64,000 nucleotides of DNA from Delphinapterus leucas (taxonomy: Eukaryota > Chordata > Mammalia > Artiodactyla > Monodontidae). The stretch is taken from positions 431,247-495,246 of the forward strand of contig NW_022098037.1 in NCBI RefSeq assembly GCF_002288925.2. Reading direction: 5' to 3'. Position numbers and translations under genes: made by a program. This document shows positions 1 through 60,496 of the stretch, piece by piece (position 1 is the first letter of the stretch; the number at the start of each line of letters is the position of its first letter). Below the pieces are notes generated by a model. The model did not search any database, had not been told where the DNA came from, and was given only the letters and a program-made list of their open reading frames with translations.

Positions 1-47567
<47,567 letters not shown>

Positions 47568-47667
47568 GTAAATGCAAGTCTTGCTTTCTTATTGTCTTAG
47601 TTTTCTTTTCAAGAGTATTTTTCACTTTCTTCGTGCTAAGACACAATCTCAGGAGGCCAAATTACAC
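47568..47667 (-). other. CEP83: CEP83 5' untranslated part of the first coding exon
   Basis: Upstream of the start codon on the minus strand, a pyrimidine-rich 'tttctctcttcag' precedes 'GTGTAATTTGG'. This makes a good splice acceptor with the exon beginning at 47667. The 100 bases to the ATG contain no other ATG. This implies at least one more 5' noncoding exon to the right. The acceptor is a sequence-based inference; a transcript could instead start elsewhere. Confidence 0.5.
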
Positions 47668-48803
47668 CTGAAGAGAGAAATACACTTAATTAGTGATCAG
47701 TGAACTCCTTCAGTATTATATACTTTTTATCACATATTATTCTCCTTATCATTTCTATAACAAACCCAATTTTCAGATTTTTTCGGTTTTTCATAAAATT
47801 CAAGAATAAAGTTGAATCATACCTTAAATCTTCTTTACTTCCATGCAGTTTCTGTGCCCATCAAAGTCATATCTTCACGTATTAGCCTAACTAGATGTAA
47901 CGACTCTTCCAGTATAGGTAGTCCCAGAGTCACAAATCACCAATGTTTCCTGAAGTTACTGAGGTAAACTTTAAGAGTGGATTCTGGTACGAAATTCATA
48001 CTCTGAAACCAGGGGAAAAGCTATTTGGAAATTGATAAGTGGCTGGGGAGAATCACAGTCTTCACAAAGATGGCCTTCAGCATGTAATTATGTCTGTGAT
48101 TAATGCTACAAAGGATCTTTTATTTGACACAAGGTGACTGCACTCAGGCTGCAGATTCAGAGAAGAAATCAGTCAACATATAAATATTGATCATCTATGT
48201 ATTATGCACTGTGCTAAGAACAGGAAAGTCAATCACCTCAGCTATCCCCAAAAGCACCAATCCAGGATTATGAAAGTAACCAAATGTTTGCTGTATCTAG
48301 AAGTAAAAAATGATGACACAGTGTTCTTACTGTAAATAATTAAAAACAAAAAATTTAATCAAAACAATTCTGTCCCTTTTAACTTCATTCATCTTTTTCA
48401 AAACTATTATATATATTTTTTCCTAACAGTACCTCCCTTAGTCATGGGTAATTATGAATTACCTTTTCTTACTACAAGAGACTATCTTTAGCCTACACAA
48501 CCCCACCATTAAATTACTGAGTCTTGCTTGAACTACATCATTTCTGATAAATTAATGTGATGTCTACGTATTACATAAGAAGATTTTTAAACTAAAATTG
48601 AGGTTGCTTTGGTTTCCTGCTTTATCTATTTTAACAGAGGGGTAAAAGTCCTTCAAGGACACTTTACTCCTTGTTCTTCGGTTAAATGTGCACAAGGATT
48701 CAACCTTTGCAAATGCAGAGTGCACTGTTTGTAGTAGCAGCTGCCACATTATCCTGTCAAGAATATACATTTGCCATGGAGTTAATAAACTGGATCATAA
48801 AAG
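47668..48803. other. Upstream of CEP83 exon 1: intron or flank, no recognised element
   Basis: AT-rich sequence with no CpG cluster, TATA context or exon that I can support. The acceptor at 47667/47668 suggests it is intron between a 5' noncoding exon and exon 1. Confidence 0.45.
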
Positions 48804-48817
48804 TGGCATGTAATTTT

Positions 48818-49170
48818 TTTAAATTAATTTATTTAATTTATTTATTTTCAGCTGTGTTGGGTCTTCGTTGCTGTGCGCAGGCTTTCTCTAGTTGCAGCAA
48901 GCAGGGGCTACTCTTCGTTGCGGTGCGTGGGCTTTTCATTGCAGTGTCTTCTCTTGTTGTGGAGCACGGGCTCTAGGCGCGTGGGCTTCAGTAGTTGTGG
49001 CATGCGGGCTCAGTAGTTGTGGCTCGCGGGCTCTAGAGCACAGGCTCTGTAGTTGTGGCGCATGGGCTTAGTCACTCCACAGCATGTGGGATCTTCCCAG
49101 ACCAGGGCTTGAACTCGTGTCCCCTGCATTGGCAGACGGATTCTTAACCACTGCACCACCAGGGAAGCCC
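48818..49170 (-). mobile_element. CHR-type SINE, long subfamily, with perfect 14-bp target-site duplication
   Basis: Full reversed copy from a T/A-rich tail to 'gcaccaccagggaagccc'. Flanked by 'tggcatgtaatttt' at 48804-48817 and 49171-49184. Confidence 0.96.
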
Positions 49171-49836
49171 TGGCATGTAATTTTGATTCTGCTCTTTGAT
49201 GCAAATTAATTTCTAAGAGACAGAAACATACAATAAACATATCTAATACTTTCTAATAATATCACCAAAAGGCATTATGAGGTTTTAGTTTTAATTAGCT
49301 AAAAGCTTACAAATCAAGAGTTACCCTTCAGTCCTACTACTAGTGAAAGAAAGATTTCCAAGGTAAAATGAATATCTTTTTCCTCTGTATTCCAGTTAAC
49401 TTGACAGTAAACATTCTCACTGACCCCTACCCTAAAATGAGAGTTAAGTCCTCACAGAAATAAAATTTACAAAGACCTGAAAGTTTCTGGAAAATAAAAT
49501 TAAAATGATTTATCTCCTTCCCTCCTGGCACTGAAATATTCACTAGACGTACTTTCCAGGACTTCACTAATTTCAGAATATCCCTTTCTCAATCACCACC
49601 ACCATTACCTCATCTCCAATTCTAGTTTCTATGCAAGCATATGTGTACTGCCCTCTTGTATTTTCCCAAACCAGGAGGATTTCTCCTGTCCAAGTTGATG
49701 TTTGCAATTTCATTACTTTTTAATATGTTAATTTTTTGAATAATAAAGCTAGAATATACCAACACACATCACCAGTAGGTACCACACCCAAATGCATGAT
49801 ATACTTTCCCCTCATACCACAAAAAATACGTTAATT

Positions 49837-49873
49837 TGCGTGCATGCGCGTGCGCGCACACACACACACACAT
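49837..49873. repeat. Alternating purine-pyrimidine tract (TG/CG/CA), 37 bp
   Basis: 'tgcgtgcatgcgcgtgcgcg' followed by (CA)n to 'cat' alternates pyrimidine and purine with no break. It is a microsatellite with a CG-rich core and favourable Z-DNA composition. Neighbouring 49185-49836 and 49874-50339 have no recognised element, apart from a (CA)n run near 50148-50160. Confidence 0.85.
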
Positions 49874-50639
49874 CTATAGTAAGCTTTCTGCAAAGTTACC
49901 TGTATCAAAATGATAAATCTGCTTATCCCCTGACCCAATCCTAGGAATTTACTCTATGACAATAGCTGGATGAGTACCCAAATGTAATTACCATATAAGA
50001 ATTTTCTTTGTGACTTTTTTTAATTAAAAAAATGAAAAAATCAGAAATAAGCTAAACTTCCATAAATAAAGGTTTATCTATACTATACATTAAAAAGGAC
50101 AAGTTAGATCTGTCCCCACAGCATGGTGAAGAGTATAAATGACAGATACACACACACACATATGTTTACATACACATAAAAAGAGTCAAGTAGTGGTACA
50201 CCAAGCAGCGAATAGTGGTAACTTCTGGGGAAATAATAATGGGGGGACTCCCTGACAGGAAAACTTGCACCTTGCACTTTCAACATTTTACTGTTAAATT
50301 TTCTTTTTAACAACTACAAACTGCTTTTCAGATAATGAACAATTCTATCACCCTGTGTTCAAATTATCTTAAACCAAATTCATTACCCTTACTTTCAATC
50401 TACCTTCAACATCCTTACTTTCCAGCTTCTGATATTGACAGCAGTATTATGCTACCATTCATCCACACTTACAACCTCAAAGTCTTCTCTGCTTTCTCTC
50501 TCAACTTCCCATGTATGAACAACAAATACTCTTTCTTTAAAATGCATTCCATTCTCTCCATTCCTACTTAACCACAAAAAGTCAAGCTTGTATCGTCTCG
50601 TAACTAGACTATTAGAGCTTTTTATTATCCCTGCTTCCA

Positions 50640-50905
50640 ATATTTTCTCTCTCTAGTCTACCCTCCAAACACTGCCAGATTAATAGTCAGAAACTGTTAT
50701 TTGATTTCTCATTCTCACTCAAAAGCTCCCATATATGAGACAAAATCAAAACACCCCAGTCTTGCAAAGCACTACACAATCAGTCCCAATCTACCTTGTG
50801 TAATCTCATTTCCTACCATCTGCCAAGAATATTCTACTCCAGCTAGCCCCGGAATAAATATGCACATCACACCTTTGTCCACACAGATTTTTGTCTTAGT
50901 TTGTG
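50640..50905 (+). repeat. L2 LINE fragment
   Basis: 'caaaagctcccatatatgag', 'aaagcactacacaatcagtc', 'ctcatttcctaccatctgcc' and 'attctactccagctagcc' follow the L2 3' region in sense. It may extend left towards 50400. 50906-52474 has no clear repeat. Confidence 0.55.
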
Positions 50906-52474
50906 AACCCTATACTAATGAAAATGGACTCTAGTATGCACGATAATCACTAACTGTTCTCTATTTCTGCGATGACTGAATATAAATAGGCTTAAACACA
51001 GTAGTTAGATACTGGAAAGAAATCCTTGACTCAAAGTTATGAGCCCCTGGGTTGCATTTGCCAATAGCCTTTTCCACAATTTTCTCCTCTAGGAATAGTT
51101 AAGAATTACAGAAAACTATCTGCCAATTTGTGTGAAACTAACCAAGGTCAGAATTAATTTTTTATCTGTTTTCAAGTACTCTGCACATATAACATATCCA
51201 GTTCTCTAATTCAGTAGTAATCAACTTATCAATAATAATCTTGAAAAATATAGTATGGTAGTCCTCCAAATAGATATCTAGTGTCATAGATAGAAAGGCC
51301 TCATAAAATAATTCTTTCTCTGACCTTCAAAAGTGGTCCATCATTCTATATTCAAGGTTACAAAGAAAGAACTTCTATTTTTTTATACTAATTATATAAG
51401 GACGTTTTAAATGGAAACGTCCTTAGCTAAAAATGGAAAACCCCAATTCAGTTACCATATAATCTATCTCTTATACCAAGAAATCTGAAGACAGTCTTCT
51501 TTTACCAGTAATAGAGGATTAAGTAATTTGGATCAAGCCTCCCTCTAAGGACAGCAAGAAAAGCTGGATACATACTTTTTTTAAATCAGCTTGAAGACAC
51601 TGGAAAACAAAAGAATAAATATTTACTGAGATGGGAACGGGGGAAGATATGGATGCAGAAAGATGAGACTGGCCCTTGGAACCACCCTTCCCCTAGAGGT
51701 ATCTGCCAGTTCCAGAGAGGTAGCTGGGAGACTGAATGCCCTGGGACAGTCTTTAAATTCAACGAAAGATATATTAAGTCAGCAAGGAGTGGAGAAGCCC
51801 TGGTGAACACCCTTCATTTCGGATAGACTTCAAAGGCTGCCTCTTAGGAATAAGGGTAATGCAGAAGAAAGATATTAGACTAGACCTCAAATTGCTCTAA
51901 AAAATAAATATGTGACACATACACACATGTAAAAGTCCATGGGAAGATAAGGCAACATGAATTAAAGCTACAGAAACAACAGACGATAAGCAGACACACA
52001 GGGTCTCACTATTAAAGAGTCATCAGACAATGGATCTAAAAGAATTTTTTTAATTCTAATTGTGTACAAGACAATAGAAAAGAAGGTTGAGAAATTTGGG
52101 AAAGGATTAGAAACCATAAAAAGAAACCAATGGAAACTCTAAACTTGAAAAATGTGATAACCAAAATTAAGAGCTCAACTGAGTGGGTAAACCAGCCCAG
52201 ATTAGACATAGTTTAGGAAGTAATTGGAAGACAACTTAAAAGAATATGTTCAAGAAAAAGTAGAAAGATAAACAAGGATGGAAAATATAGAAAAGAAGGA
52301 AAGAAATAGAGAATAAAGTTAAAACGTCACTTTAACAGACATGAAATTGGAGTCCCAGAAAGAAAGGAGAGAATAGAGCAGAAGCAATACCTCAAAAAAA
52401 AAAGAAACAAACCAGTCTGACATCATCCCCAAACGGAGGAAAGGTATCAATTCTCAGATATAAAAAGTCATACA

Positions 52475-52707
52475 GGGACTTCCCTGGTGGTCCAGTGGCT
52501 AAGACTCCACGCTCCCAATGCAGAGGGCCCAGTTTCAATCCCTAGTCAGGGAACTAGATCCTATATGCCACAACTAAGAGTTCACATGCCGCAACTAAAG
52601 ATCCCGCATGCCGCAACTAAAAAAATAATATTGTGTATGTTGCAACTAAAGATCCCACGTGCCTTAACTAAGGCCCGACACTGCCAAATGAATAAATACC
52701 AAAAAAG
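52475..52707 (+). mobile_element. CHR-related SINE, older type
   Basis: 'gggacttccctggtggtcca' head and 'ccctagtcagggaactagat', then degraded 'gccgcaactaaagatccc' units. Target duplication 'aaagtcataca' (52464-52474) and 'aaagtcctaca' (52708-52718), one mismatch. Confidence 0.9.
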
Positions 52708-53334
52708 AAAGTCCTACAATCCCCAAGCACATAAATAAAAAGAAATCCACACCTATGCACATCACATTAAGACAGCTAAAAACAAAAATAAAGGGAAGAT
52801 CTTAAAATCAGGCAGAAAGAGACAAGGTGCCTGTAAATAAGAGCAACAAAAAGACAGAAGTGACTTCAACAGTGAAGGCCAGAAGACAATGTACAGTGCT
52901 GAAAGAAAACAACTGCCAAACTAACATTCGATAAATACAGCAACACTACAACTTTGAAGAATGATGGTAAAACAAAGACATTTTCAGAGAAAGAAAATAA
53001 ATCCATCCCTAAAGATGTACACTAAAGAAACAGTCAAGGACTTTTCATACACAATGAAAATTCTTAGATGTGAACTTGACAATGCAGAAAGGAAGATTAA
53101 AGGAAACCATAAATATATGCATAATTTGAATTGAGTATTAATTGCATAAAATATCAATAATAGCTTTTGGGATTTTAACATATACTGACTTAAAATACAT
53201 GATATAAATGGTATATAAGACAATAAAGGTAGAATTACAAGTGCAATAGAGTCCTTTCACTGTATGGGAGAAGAGTAAAAGTATCAATTAACATTCTATT
53301 TTGATAAGTCAACAATACGTATTGTAAAGGAAAT

Positions 53335-53425
53335 GGGTTGGCAAACTTCACTCCATGGGCCAAAGTTGGCCTGTAGCCCTTTTTGTATGGCCCCAAGCTA
53401 AAAATGTCACCTACTTTTTTAAGAG
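53335..53425. repeat. hAT-like DNA transposon scrap (tentative)
   Basis: 'gggttggcaaacttcactcc', 'atgggccaaagttggcctgt' and 'agccctttttgtatggcccc' resemble the ends of old Charlie-type hAT elements. A similar scrap is at about 62145-62215. Family name uncertain. Confidence 0.35.
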
Positions 53426-53995
53426 TTAAAATAAAAAGAATGAAAATAGATGTAAAAATCCTCAACACAATATTAGCAAATCAAATACAGCATGTTTAAA
53501 AAGAAGTATACACCATGACCAAGGAGGATTTATTCCAGGCATGCAAGGTTGGTTCAATATTCAAAAAAATCAATTACTATAATCCATTACATCAACAGGC
53601 TAATGCAGAAAAATCACATGATCATATCAATAGATGCAGAAAAAGCATCTGACTTCTTGCATCTGACAATCCAACACCTATTCATGATAAAAACTCTCAA
53701 CAAATAAGGGACAGACAGATACTTCCTCAATTCGATAAAGAACATCTACAAAAAATCTACAGCTAACAGCATACTTAATGGTGAGAAAAATAGCATTCCC
53801 AGTAAGAACAAGAACAAGCAAGGCTGTCCCTTCTCACCACTCCTTTTCAAAACTGTAGTGGATGGCACTCAGCTAACACAGTAAGAAAAGTTAAAGGGAT
53901 AGAGGAAGAAAAGCAAGAAATAAAACTTTGTTTGCAGATCACATGCTCATCCACGAAGGAGAGCCAAAAGAGTCAATTAAAAAAGCAATTGCCCT

Positions 53996-54326
53996 AGGGG
54001 CTTCCAAGGTGGCACAGCGGTTAAGAATCCACCTGCCAATGCAGGGGACACGGATTCGAGCCCTGGTCCAGGAAGATCCCACATGCTGCGGAGCAACTAA
54101 GCCCATGCGCCACAACTACTGAGCCTGCGCTCTAGAGCCCTCATGCCAGAACTACTGAAGCCCACACGCCTAGAGGCTGTGCTCTGCAACAAGAGAAGCC
54201 ACCGCAATGAGAAGCCTGCACACCGCAACAAAGAGTAGCCCCCGCTCACTGTAACTAGAGAAAGCCCAGGCGCAGCAAAGAAGACCCAAAGCAGCCAAAA
54301 ATAAATTAATTAATTAATTTTTTTAG
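53996..54326 (+). mobile_element. CHR-type SINE, long subfamily
   Basis: 'ggcttccaaggtggcacagc' head, long body, tail 'ccaaaaataaattaattaat'. Approximate target duplication 'aaaagcaattgccc' (53981-53994) and 'aaaaggcaattccc' (54327-54340). Inside the old L1. Confidence 0.92.
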
Positions 54327-54929
54327 AAAAGGCAATTCCCCAAACTAATAAGCAATTACAGCACAATTGCAGGATAGAAGATTAATATACAAAAGTCACT
54401 TTCTTCCAACAGCAATAAACAAATGGAATTTGAAACTTAAAACAATACCATATACATTAAAACCCCCCCAAAATGAAACAGGTATAAATCTAAAAAGATA
54501 TGTATAAGACTTACGTGAGGAAACTGATAAAACTTTGATGAAAGAAGTCAAAGAATAAACAATAAATTATTTTAAACATCTTTACTGGAATATAACTACT
54601 TTACATTGTTGTGTTAGTATCTGCTGCATAACAAGTGAATCAGCTATCTGTGTACATATATCTCCACATCCCCTCCCTCTTGCGTCTCCCTCGAACTCTC
54701 CCTATCCCACCCCTCTAGGTGGTCACAAAGCACTGAGCTGATCTCCCTGTTTTGTGCGGCTGCTTCCCACTAGCTATCTATTTTACATTTGGTAGTGTAT
54801 ATATGTCCATGCCACTCTCTCACTTCGTCCCAGTTTACCCTTCCCCCACCCCGTGTCCTAAAGTCCCTTCTCTATATCTACATCTTCACTCCTTTCCTGC
54901 CCCTAGGTTCTTCTGAACCACTTTTTTTT

Positions 54930-57900
54930 TTAGATTCCATATATATGTGTTACCATACTGTATTTGTTTTTCTCTTTCTGACTTACTTCACTCTGTATGA
55001 CAGACTCCAGGTCCATCCACCTCACTACAAATAACTCAATTTCGTTTCTTTTTATGGCTGAGTAATACTCCATTGTATATATGTGCCACATCTCCTTTAT
55101 CCATTCATCTGTCGATGGACACCTAGAATGCTTCCATGTCCTGGCTACTATAAACACAGCTGCAATGAACACTGTGGTACATGACTCATTTTGAATTATG
55201 GTTTTCAAAGGGTATATGCGCAGTAGTGGGATTGCTGGCTCGTACGGTACTTCTATTTTTAGTTTTTTGAGGAACCTCCGTACTGTTCTCAATAGTGGCT
55301 GCATCGATTTATATTCCCACCAAGAGTGCAGGAGGGTTCCCTTTTCTCCACACCCTCTCCAGCATTTATTGTTTGTAGATTTTTTGATGATGGCCATTCT
55401 GACTGGTGTGTGGTGATACCTCAATGTAGTTTTGATTTGCATTTTGCTAATGATCAGTGATGCTGAGCAACATTTCATGTGTTTGTTGGCAATCTGTATA
55501 TCTTCTTTAGAGAAATGTCTATTTAGGTGTTCTGCCCATTTTTGGATTGGGTTGTTTGTTTTATTGATACTGAGCTGCATGAGCTGCTTGTATATTTTAG
55601 AGATTAATCCTTTGCCTGTTGATTCATTTGCAAATATTTTCTCCCATTTGGAGGGTTGTCTTTTTGTCTTGTTTATGGTTTCCTTTGCTGTGCAAAAGCG
55701 TTTAAGTTTCATTAGGTCCCATTTGTTTATTTTTCTTTTTATTTCCATTTCTCTAGGAGGTGGGTCAAAAAAATCTTGCTGTGATTTATGTCATAGAGTG
55801 CTCTATGTTTTCCTCTAAGAGTTTTATACTGTCTGGCCTTATATTTAGGTCTCTAATCCATTTTGAGTTTTTTTGTGTGTATGGTGTTAGGGAGTGTTCT
55901 AATTTCATTCTTTTACATGTAGTTGTCCAGTTTTCCCAGCACCAATTATTGAAGAGGCTGTCTTTTCTCCATTGTATATTCTTGCATCCTTTGACACAGA
56001 TTAGTTGACCATAGGTGCGTGGGTTTATCTCTGGGCTTTCTATTCTGTTCCACTGATCTATATTTCTGTTTTTGTGCCAGTACCATACTGTCTTGATCAC
56101 TGTAGCTTTGTAGTGTAGTATGAAGTCAGGGAGCCTGATTCCTCCAGCTCCATTTTTCCTTCTCAAGATTGCTTTGGCTATTCGGGGTCTTCTGTGTTTC
56201 CATACAAATTGTAAAACTTTTGGTTCTACTCTGAAAAATGCCATTGGTAGGTTGATAGGGATTGCATTGAATCTGTAGATTGCTTTGGGTAATATAGTCA
56301 TTTTCACAATACTGATTCTTCCGATCCAAGAACATGGTATATCTCACCATCTGTTTGTATCATCTTTAATTTCTTTCATCAGTGTCTTATAGTTTTCTGA
56401 ATACAGGTCTTTTGTCTCCTTTGGTAGGTTTATTCCTAGGTATTTTATTCTTCTTGTTGCAATGGTAAATGGGAGTGTTTCCTTAACTTCTCTTTCAGAT
56501 TTTTCATCATTAGTGTATAGGAATGCAAGGGATTTCTGTGCATTAATTTTGTATCCTGCAACTTTATCAAATTCATTGATTAGCTCTAGTAGTTTTCTGG
56601 TAGCATCTTTAGGATTCTCTGTGTATAATATCATGTCATCTGCAAACAATGACAGTTTTACTTCTTTTCCGATTTGGATTCCATTTATTTTTGTCTGTGA
56701 CTGCTGTGGCTAAAACTTCCAAAACTATGTTGAATAATGGCGGTGAGAGTGGGCAACCTTGTCTTGTTCCTGATCTTAGTGGAAATGATTTCAGTTTTTC
56801 ACCATTGAGAATGTTGGCTGCGGGTTTGTCATATATGGCCTTTATTATGTTGAGGTAAGTTCCCTCATGCCTACTTTCTGGTGGGTTTTTATCATAAATC
56901 AGTGTTGAATTTTGTCAAAAGACTATTCTGCATCTATGGAGATGATCATATGGTTTCTATCCTTCAATTTGTTAATATGGTGTATCACATTTATTGATTT
57001 GCATACATGGAAGAATCCTTGCATTCCTGGATAAACCCAACTTGATCGTGGTGTATGATCCTTTTAATGTGCTGCTGGATTCTGTTTGCTAGTATTTTGT
57101 TGAGGAGCTTTGAATTTATATTAATCAGTGATATTGGCCGGTAGTCTTCTTTTTTTGTGACATCTTTGCCTAGTTTTGGTATCAGTGTGATGGCAGCCTC
57201 ATAGAATGAGTTTGGGAGTGTTTCTCCCTCTGCTACATTTTGGAAGAGTTTGAGAAGGATAGGTGTTAGCTCTTCTCTAAATGTTTGATAGAATTCGCCT
57301 GTGAAGCCATCTGGTCCTGGGCTTCTGTTTGTTGGAAGACTTTTCATCAGAGTTTCAATTTCAGTGCTTGGGAATGGTCTGTTTATATTTCCTATTTCTT
57401 CCTGGTTCAGTCTCAGAAGGCTGTGTTTTTCTAAGAATTTGTCCATTTCTTCCAGGTTGTCCATTTTATTGGCATATAGTTGCCTGTAGTAGTCTCTCAT
57501 GATCCTTTATATTTCTGCAGTGTCAGTTGTTACTTCTCCTTTTTCATTTCTAATTCTGTTGATTTGAGTCTTCTCCTTTTCTTGATGAATCTGGCTAATG
57601 GTTTATCAATTTTGTTTATCTTCTCAAAGAACTAGCTTTTAGTTTTATTGATCTTTGCTATCGTTTCCTTCATTTCTTTTTCATTTATTTCTGATCTGAT
57701 CTTTAAGATGATTTCTTTCCTTCTGCTAACTTTGGGGCTTTTTTTGTTCTTCTTTCTCTAATTGCTTTAGGTATAAGGTTAGGTTGTTTGAGATTTTTCT
57801 TGTTTCTTGAGGTAGGATTGTATTGCTATAAACTTCCCTCTTAGAACTGCTTTTGCTGCCTCCCATAGGTTTCAGGCCATCGTGTTTTCATTGTCATTTG

Positions 57901-58719
57901 CTTCCAGGTATTTTCTGATTTCCTCTTTGATTTCTTCAGTGATCTCTTGGTTATTTAGTAACGTACTGTTTAGCCTCCATGTTTGTATTTTTTAAAGTTT
58001 TTTTTCCCTGTAATTGACATCTTGTCTCACGGCACTGTGGTGGGAAAAGATATTTGATACAATTTCAATTTTCTTAAATTTACCAAGGCTTGATTTGTGA
58101 CCCAAGATATGATCTATCCTGGAGGATGTTCCATGAGCACTTGAGAAGAATGTGTATTCTGTTGTTTTTACATGGAATGTCCTATAAATATCAGTTAAGT
58201 CCATCTTGTTCAATGTCTCATTTAAAGCTTGTGTTTCCTTATTTATTTTCATTTTGGTTGATCTGTCCATTGGTGAAAGTGGAGTATTAAAGTCCTATAC
58301 TATGATTGTGTTACTGTCAATTTCTCCTTTTATGGCTGTTAGCATTTGCCTTATGCATTGAGGTGCTCCTATGTTGAATGCATATTTACAATTGTTACAT
58401 CTTCTTCTTGGATTGATCCCTTGATCATTATGTAATGTCCTTCTTTGTCTCTTGTAATAGTCTTCATTTTAAAGTCCATTTTGTCTGATATGAGAATTGC
58501 TACTCCAGCTTTCTTCTGATTTCCATTTGCATGGAATATCTTTTTCCATCCCCTAACTTTTAGTCTATATGTGTCCCTAGGTCTGAAGTGGATCTCTTGT
58601 AGACAGCATATATATGGGTCTAGTTTCTGTATCCATTCAGCCAGTCTATGTCTTTTGGTGGGAGCACTTAATCCATTTACATTTAAGGTAATTATCCATA
58701 GGTATGTTCCTATTACCAT
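54930..58719 (-). pseudogene. L1 ORF2 (endonuclease, reverse transcriptase, C-terminal region), multiply broken
   Basis: The pieces in order are endonuclease N-part 58369-58719 (LNVNGLSAPTKRHRLAEWIQ; the expected QETH reads QEIH), endonuclease C-part 57992-58270, RT 56991-57500 ([20 protein letters not shown]), RT catalytic block 56344-56649 (FADDMILY kept), thumb 55786-56307, and a 272-codon C-terminal piece 54930-55748. In the last piece the Cys-rich motif reads [18 protein letters not shown], so the last two Cys positions are lost. Many frame breaks. Confidence 0.88.
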
Positions 58720-58774
58720 TTTAATTGTTTTGGGTTTGTTATTGTAGGTCTTTTCCTTCTCTTGTGTTTCCTGC

Positions 58775-59680
58775 CTAGAGAAGTTCCTTTAGCATTTGTT
58801 GTAAAGCTGGTTTGGTGGTGCTGAATTCTCTTAGCTTTTGCTTGTCTGTTAAGGTTTTAATTTCTCCATCGAATCTGAATGAGATCCTTGCTGGGTGGAG
58901 TAATCTTGGTTGTAGGTTTTTCCCTTTCATCACTTTTAATATGTCCTGCCACTCCCTTCTGGCTTGCAGAGCTTCTGCTGCAAGATCAGCTGTTAACCTT
59001 ATGGGGATTCCCTTGCATGTTATTTGTTGCTTTTCCCTTGCTGCTTTTAATATTTGTTCTTTGTATTTAATTTTTGATAGTTTGATTAATATGTGTCTTG
59101 GTGTGTTTCTCCTTGGATTTTTCCTGTATGGGACTCTCTGTGCTTCCTGGACTTGATTGACTATTTTCTTTCCCACATTAGGGAAATTTTCAAGTATAAT
59201 CTCTTCAAATATTTTCTCAGTCCCTTTCTTTTTCTCTTCTTCTTCTGGGACCCCTATAATTCGCATGTTGGTGCATTTAATGTTGTCCCAGAGGTCTCTG
59301 AGACTGTCCTCAGTTCTTTTCATTCTTTTTTCTTTATTCTGCTCTGCAGTAATCATTTCCACTATTTTATCTTCCAGATCACTTATCCGTTCTTCTGCGC
59401 CTCAGTTATTCTATTGATTCCTTCTAGAGAATTTTTAATTTCATTTATTGTGTTGTTCATCATTGTTTGTTTGCTCTTTAATTCTTCTAGGTCCTTGTTA
59501 AACGTTTCTTGTATTTTCTCCATTCTATTTCCAAGATTTTGGATCATCTTTACTATCGTTACTTTGAATTCTTTTTCAGGTAGACTGCCTATTTCCTCTT
59601 CATTTGTTAGGTTTGGTGGGTTTTTACCTTGCTCCTTCATCTGCTGGGTATTTGTCTGTCTTCTCACTTTGCTTAACTTA
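58775..59680 (-). pseudogene. L1 ORF1, two frames
   Basis: 58775-59362 is open for 195 codons with the RRM-like and C-terminal domains (MRIIGVPEEEEKKKGTEKIF; IPIRLTADLAAEALQARREW). The upstream coiled-coil part (DLEELKSKQTMMNNTINEIK) lies in another frame within 59383-59934, so a frameshift separates the domains near 59370-59400. The role is the same L1 RNA chaperone as in the plus-strand copy. Confidence 0.85.
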
Positions 59681-60127
59681 CTGTGTTTGGGGTCTCCTTT
59701 TTGCAGGCTGCAGGTTCGTAGTTCCCACTGCTTTTGGTGTGTGCCCCCAGTGGGTAAGGCTGGTTCAGTGGGTTGTGTAGGCTTCCTGGTGGAAGGGACT
59801 GGTGCCTTGTGTTCTGGTGGATGAGGCTGGATCTTGTCTTTCTGGTGGGCAGGAACGATTTTAGGCAGGCTCTCTGCTAATGGGTGGGGTTGTGTTCCTG
59901 TCTTCCTAGTTGTTTGGCATGGGGTGTCCAGCACTGGAGCTTTCTGGTCATTGAGTGGAGCTGGATCTTAGCATTGAGACAGGGATCTCTGGGAGAGCTC
60001 TCGCCGACTGATGTTACGTGGGGCCGGGAGGTCTCTGGTGGTCCAATGTCCTGAACTCGGCTCTCCCACCTCTGAGGCTCAGGTCTGACACCCAGCCGCA
60101 GCACCAAGACCCTGTCAGCCGCACGGC

Positions 60128-60496
60128 TCATATAAGTGGAATCATACGGTATTTGTCTTTTTGTTACTGGCTTATTCCATTTAGCACAATGTCCTCAAGG
60201 TTCATCCATGTTGTAGCATATGTCAGAACTGCCTTCCTCAGGAGTCTCCCCTCAACAGTCCACTTGGCCAGCGTGTTCCTCTCCCCAGCCTCACAGAAGT
60301 AACCTTTGTTCTCTGGGTTCCTTTCACTCTTTGGCCTTGCTGTAATAAAGACTTTTCACACCTTAACTATTTTTTTTTTTGCTCTGGGTATCCCTCACAG
60401 CATGTGCTCTTTGCCAGTGGTTACCAATTTCCTTTACAGTTCCTGTGCTAGGCTCTGAGGAGCCTCCTCCCTCCCGCCTCGGGGCAAAGGGAGGGC
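60128..60496. other. Unusual 5' flank of the antisense L1: old L1 3' scrap and LTR-like segment
   Basis: 60128-60226 is reversed old L1 3' UTR ('cataagtggaatcatacgg'-like; 'ggttcatccatgttgtagca'). 60227-60496 has an LTR-like 'ttgctgtaataaagactttt' context, a T-run at about 60369-60380 and a GC-richer end. It lies inside the target-site duplication of the L1 insertion. Confidence 0.5.

Larger units (their letters stand above)
54567..60496 (-). mobile_element. Near-full-length antisense L1 plus about 365 bp of extra 5' sequence
   Basis: Read on the minus strand: extra sequence (60496 to about 60131), 5' UTR (about 60131-59680), ORF1 (to about 58775), ORF2 (58719 to about 54930), 3' UTR and a degenerate A tail at 54567. 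'aacaataaa' flanks the whole block (54558-54566 and 60497-60505). Removing one copy restores the interrupted old L1. Both ORFs are broken. Confidence 0.85.

Noticed and set aside
49837..49873. Repeat array considered as CRISPR or satellite
   Set aside because: It is a dinucleotide microsatellite in mammalian DNA. No CRISPR-like spaced repeats were seen in the window.
54930..55748. 272-codon minus-strand frame, the longest in the window
   Set aside because: It is the C-terminal part of L1 ORF2, not a host gene.
59093..59824. 243-codon plus-strand frame
   Set aside because: It is antisense to L1 ORF1 and has only low-complexity hydrophobic content; a shadow frame.
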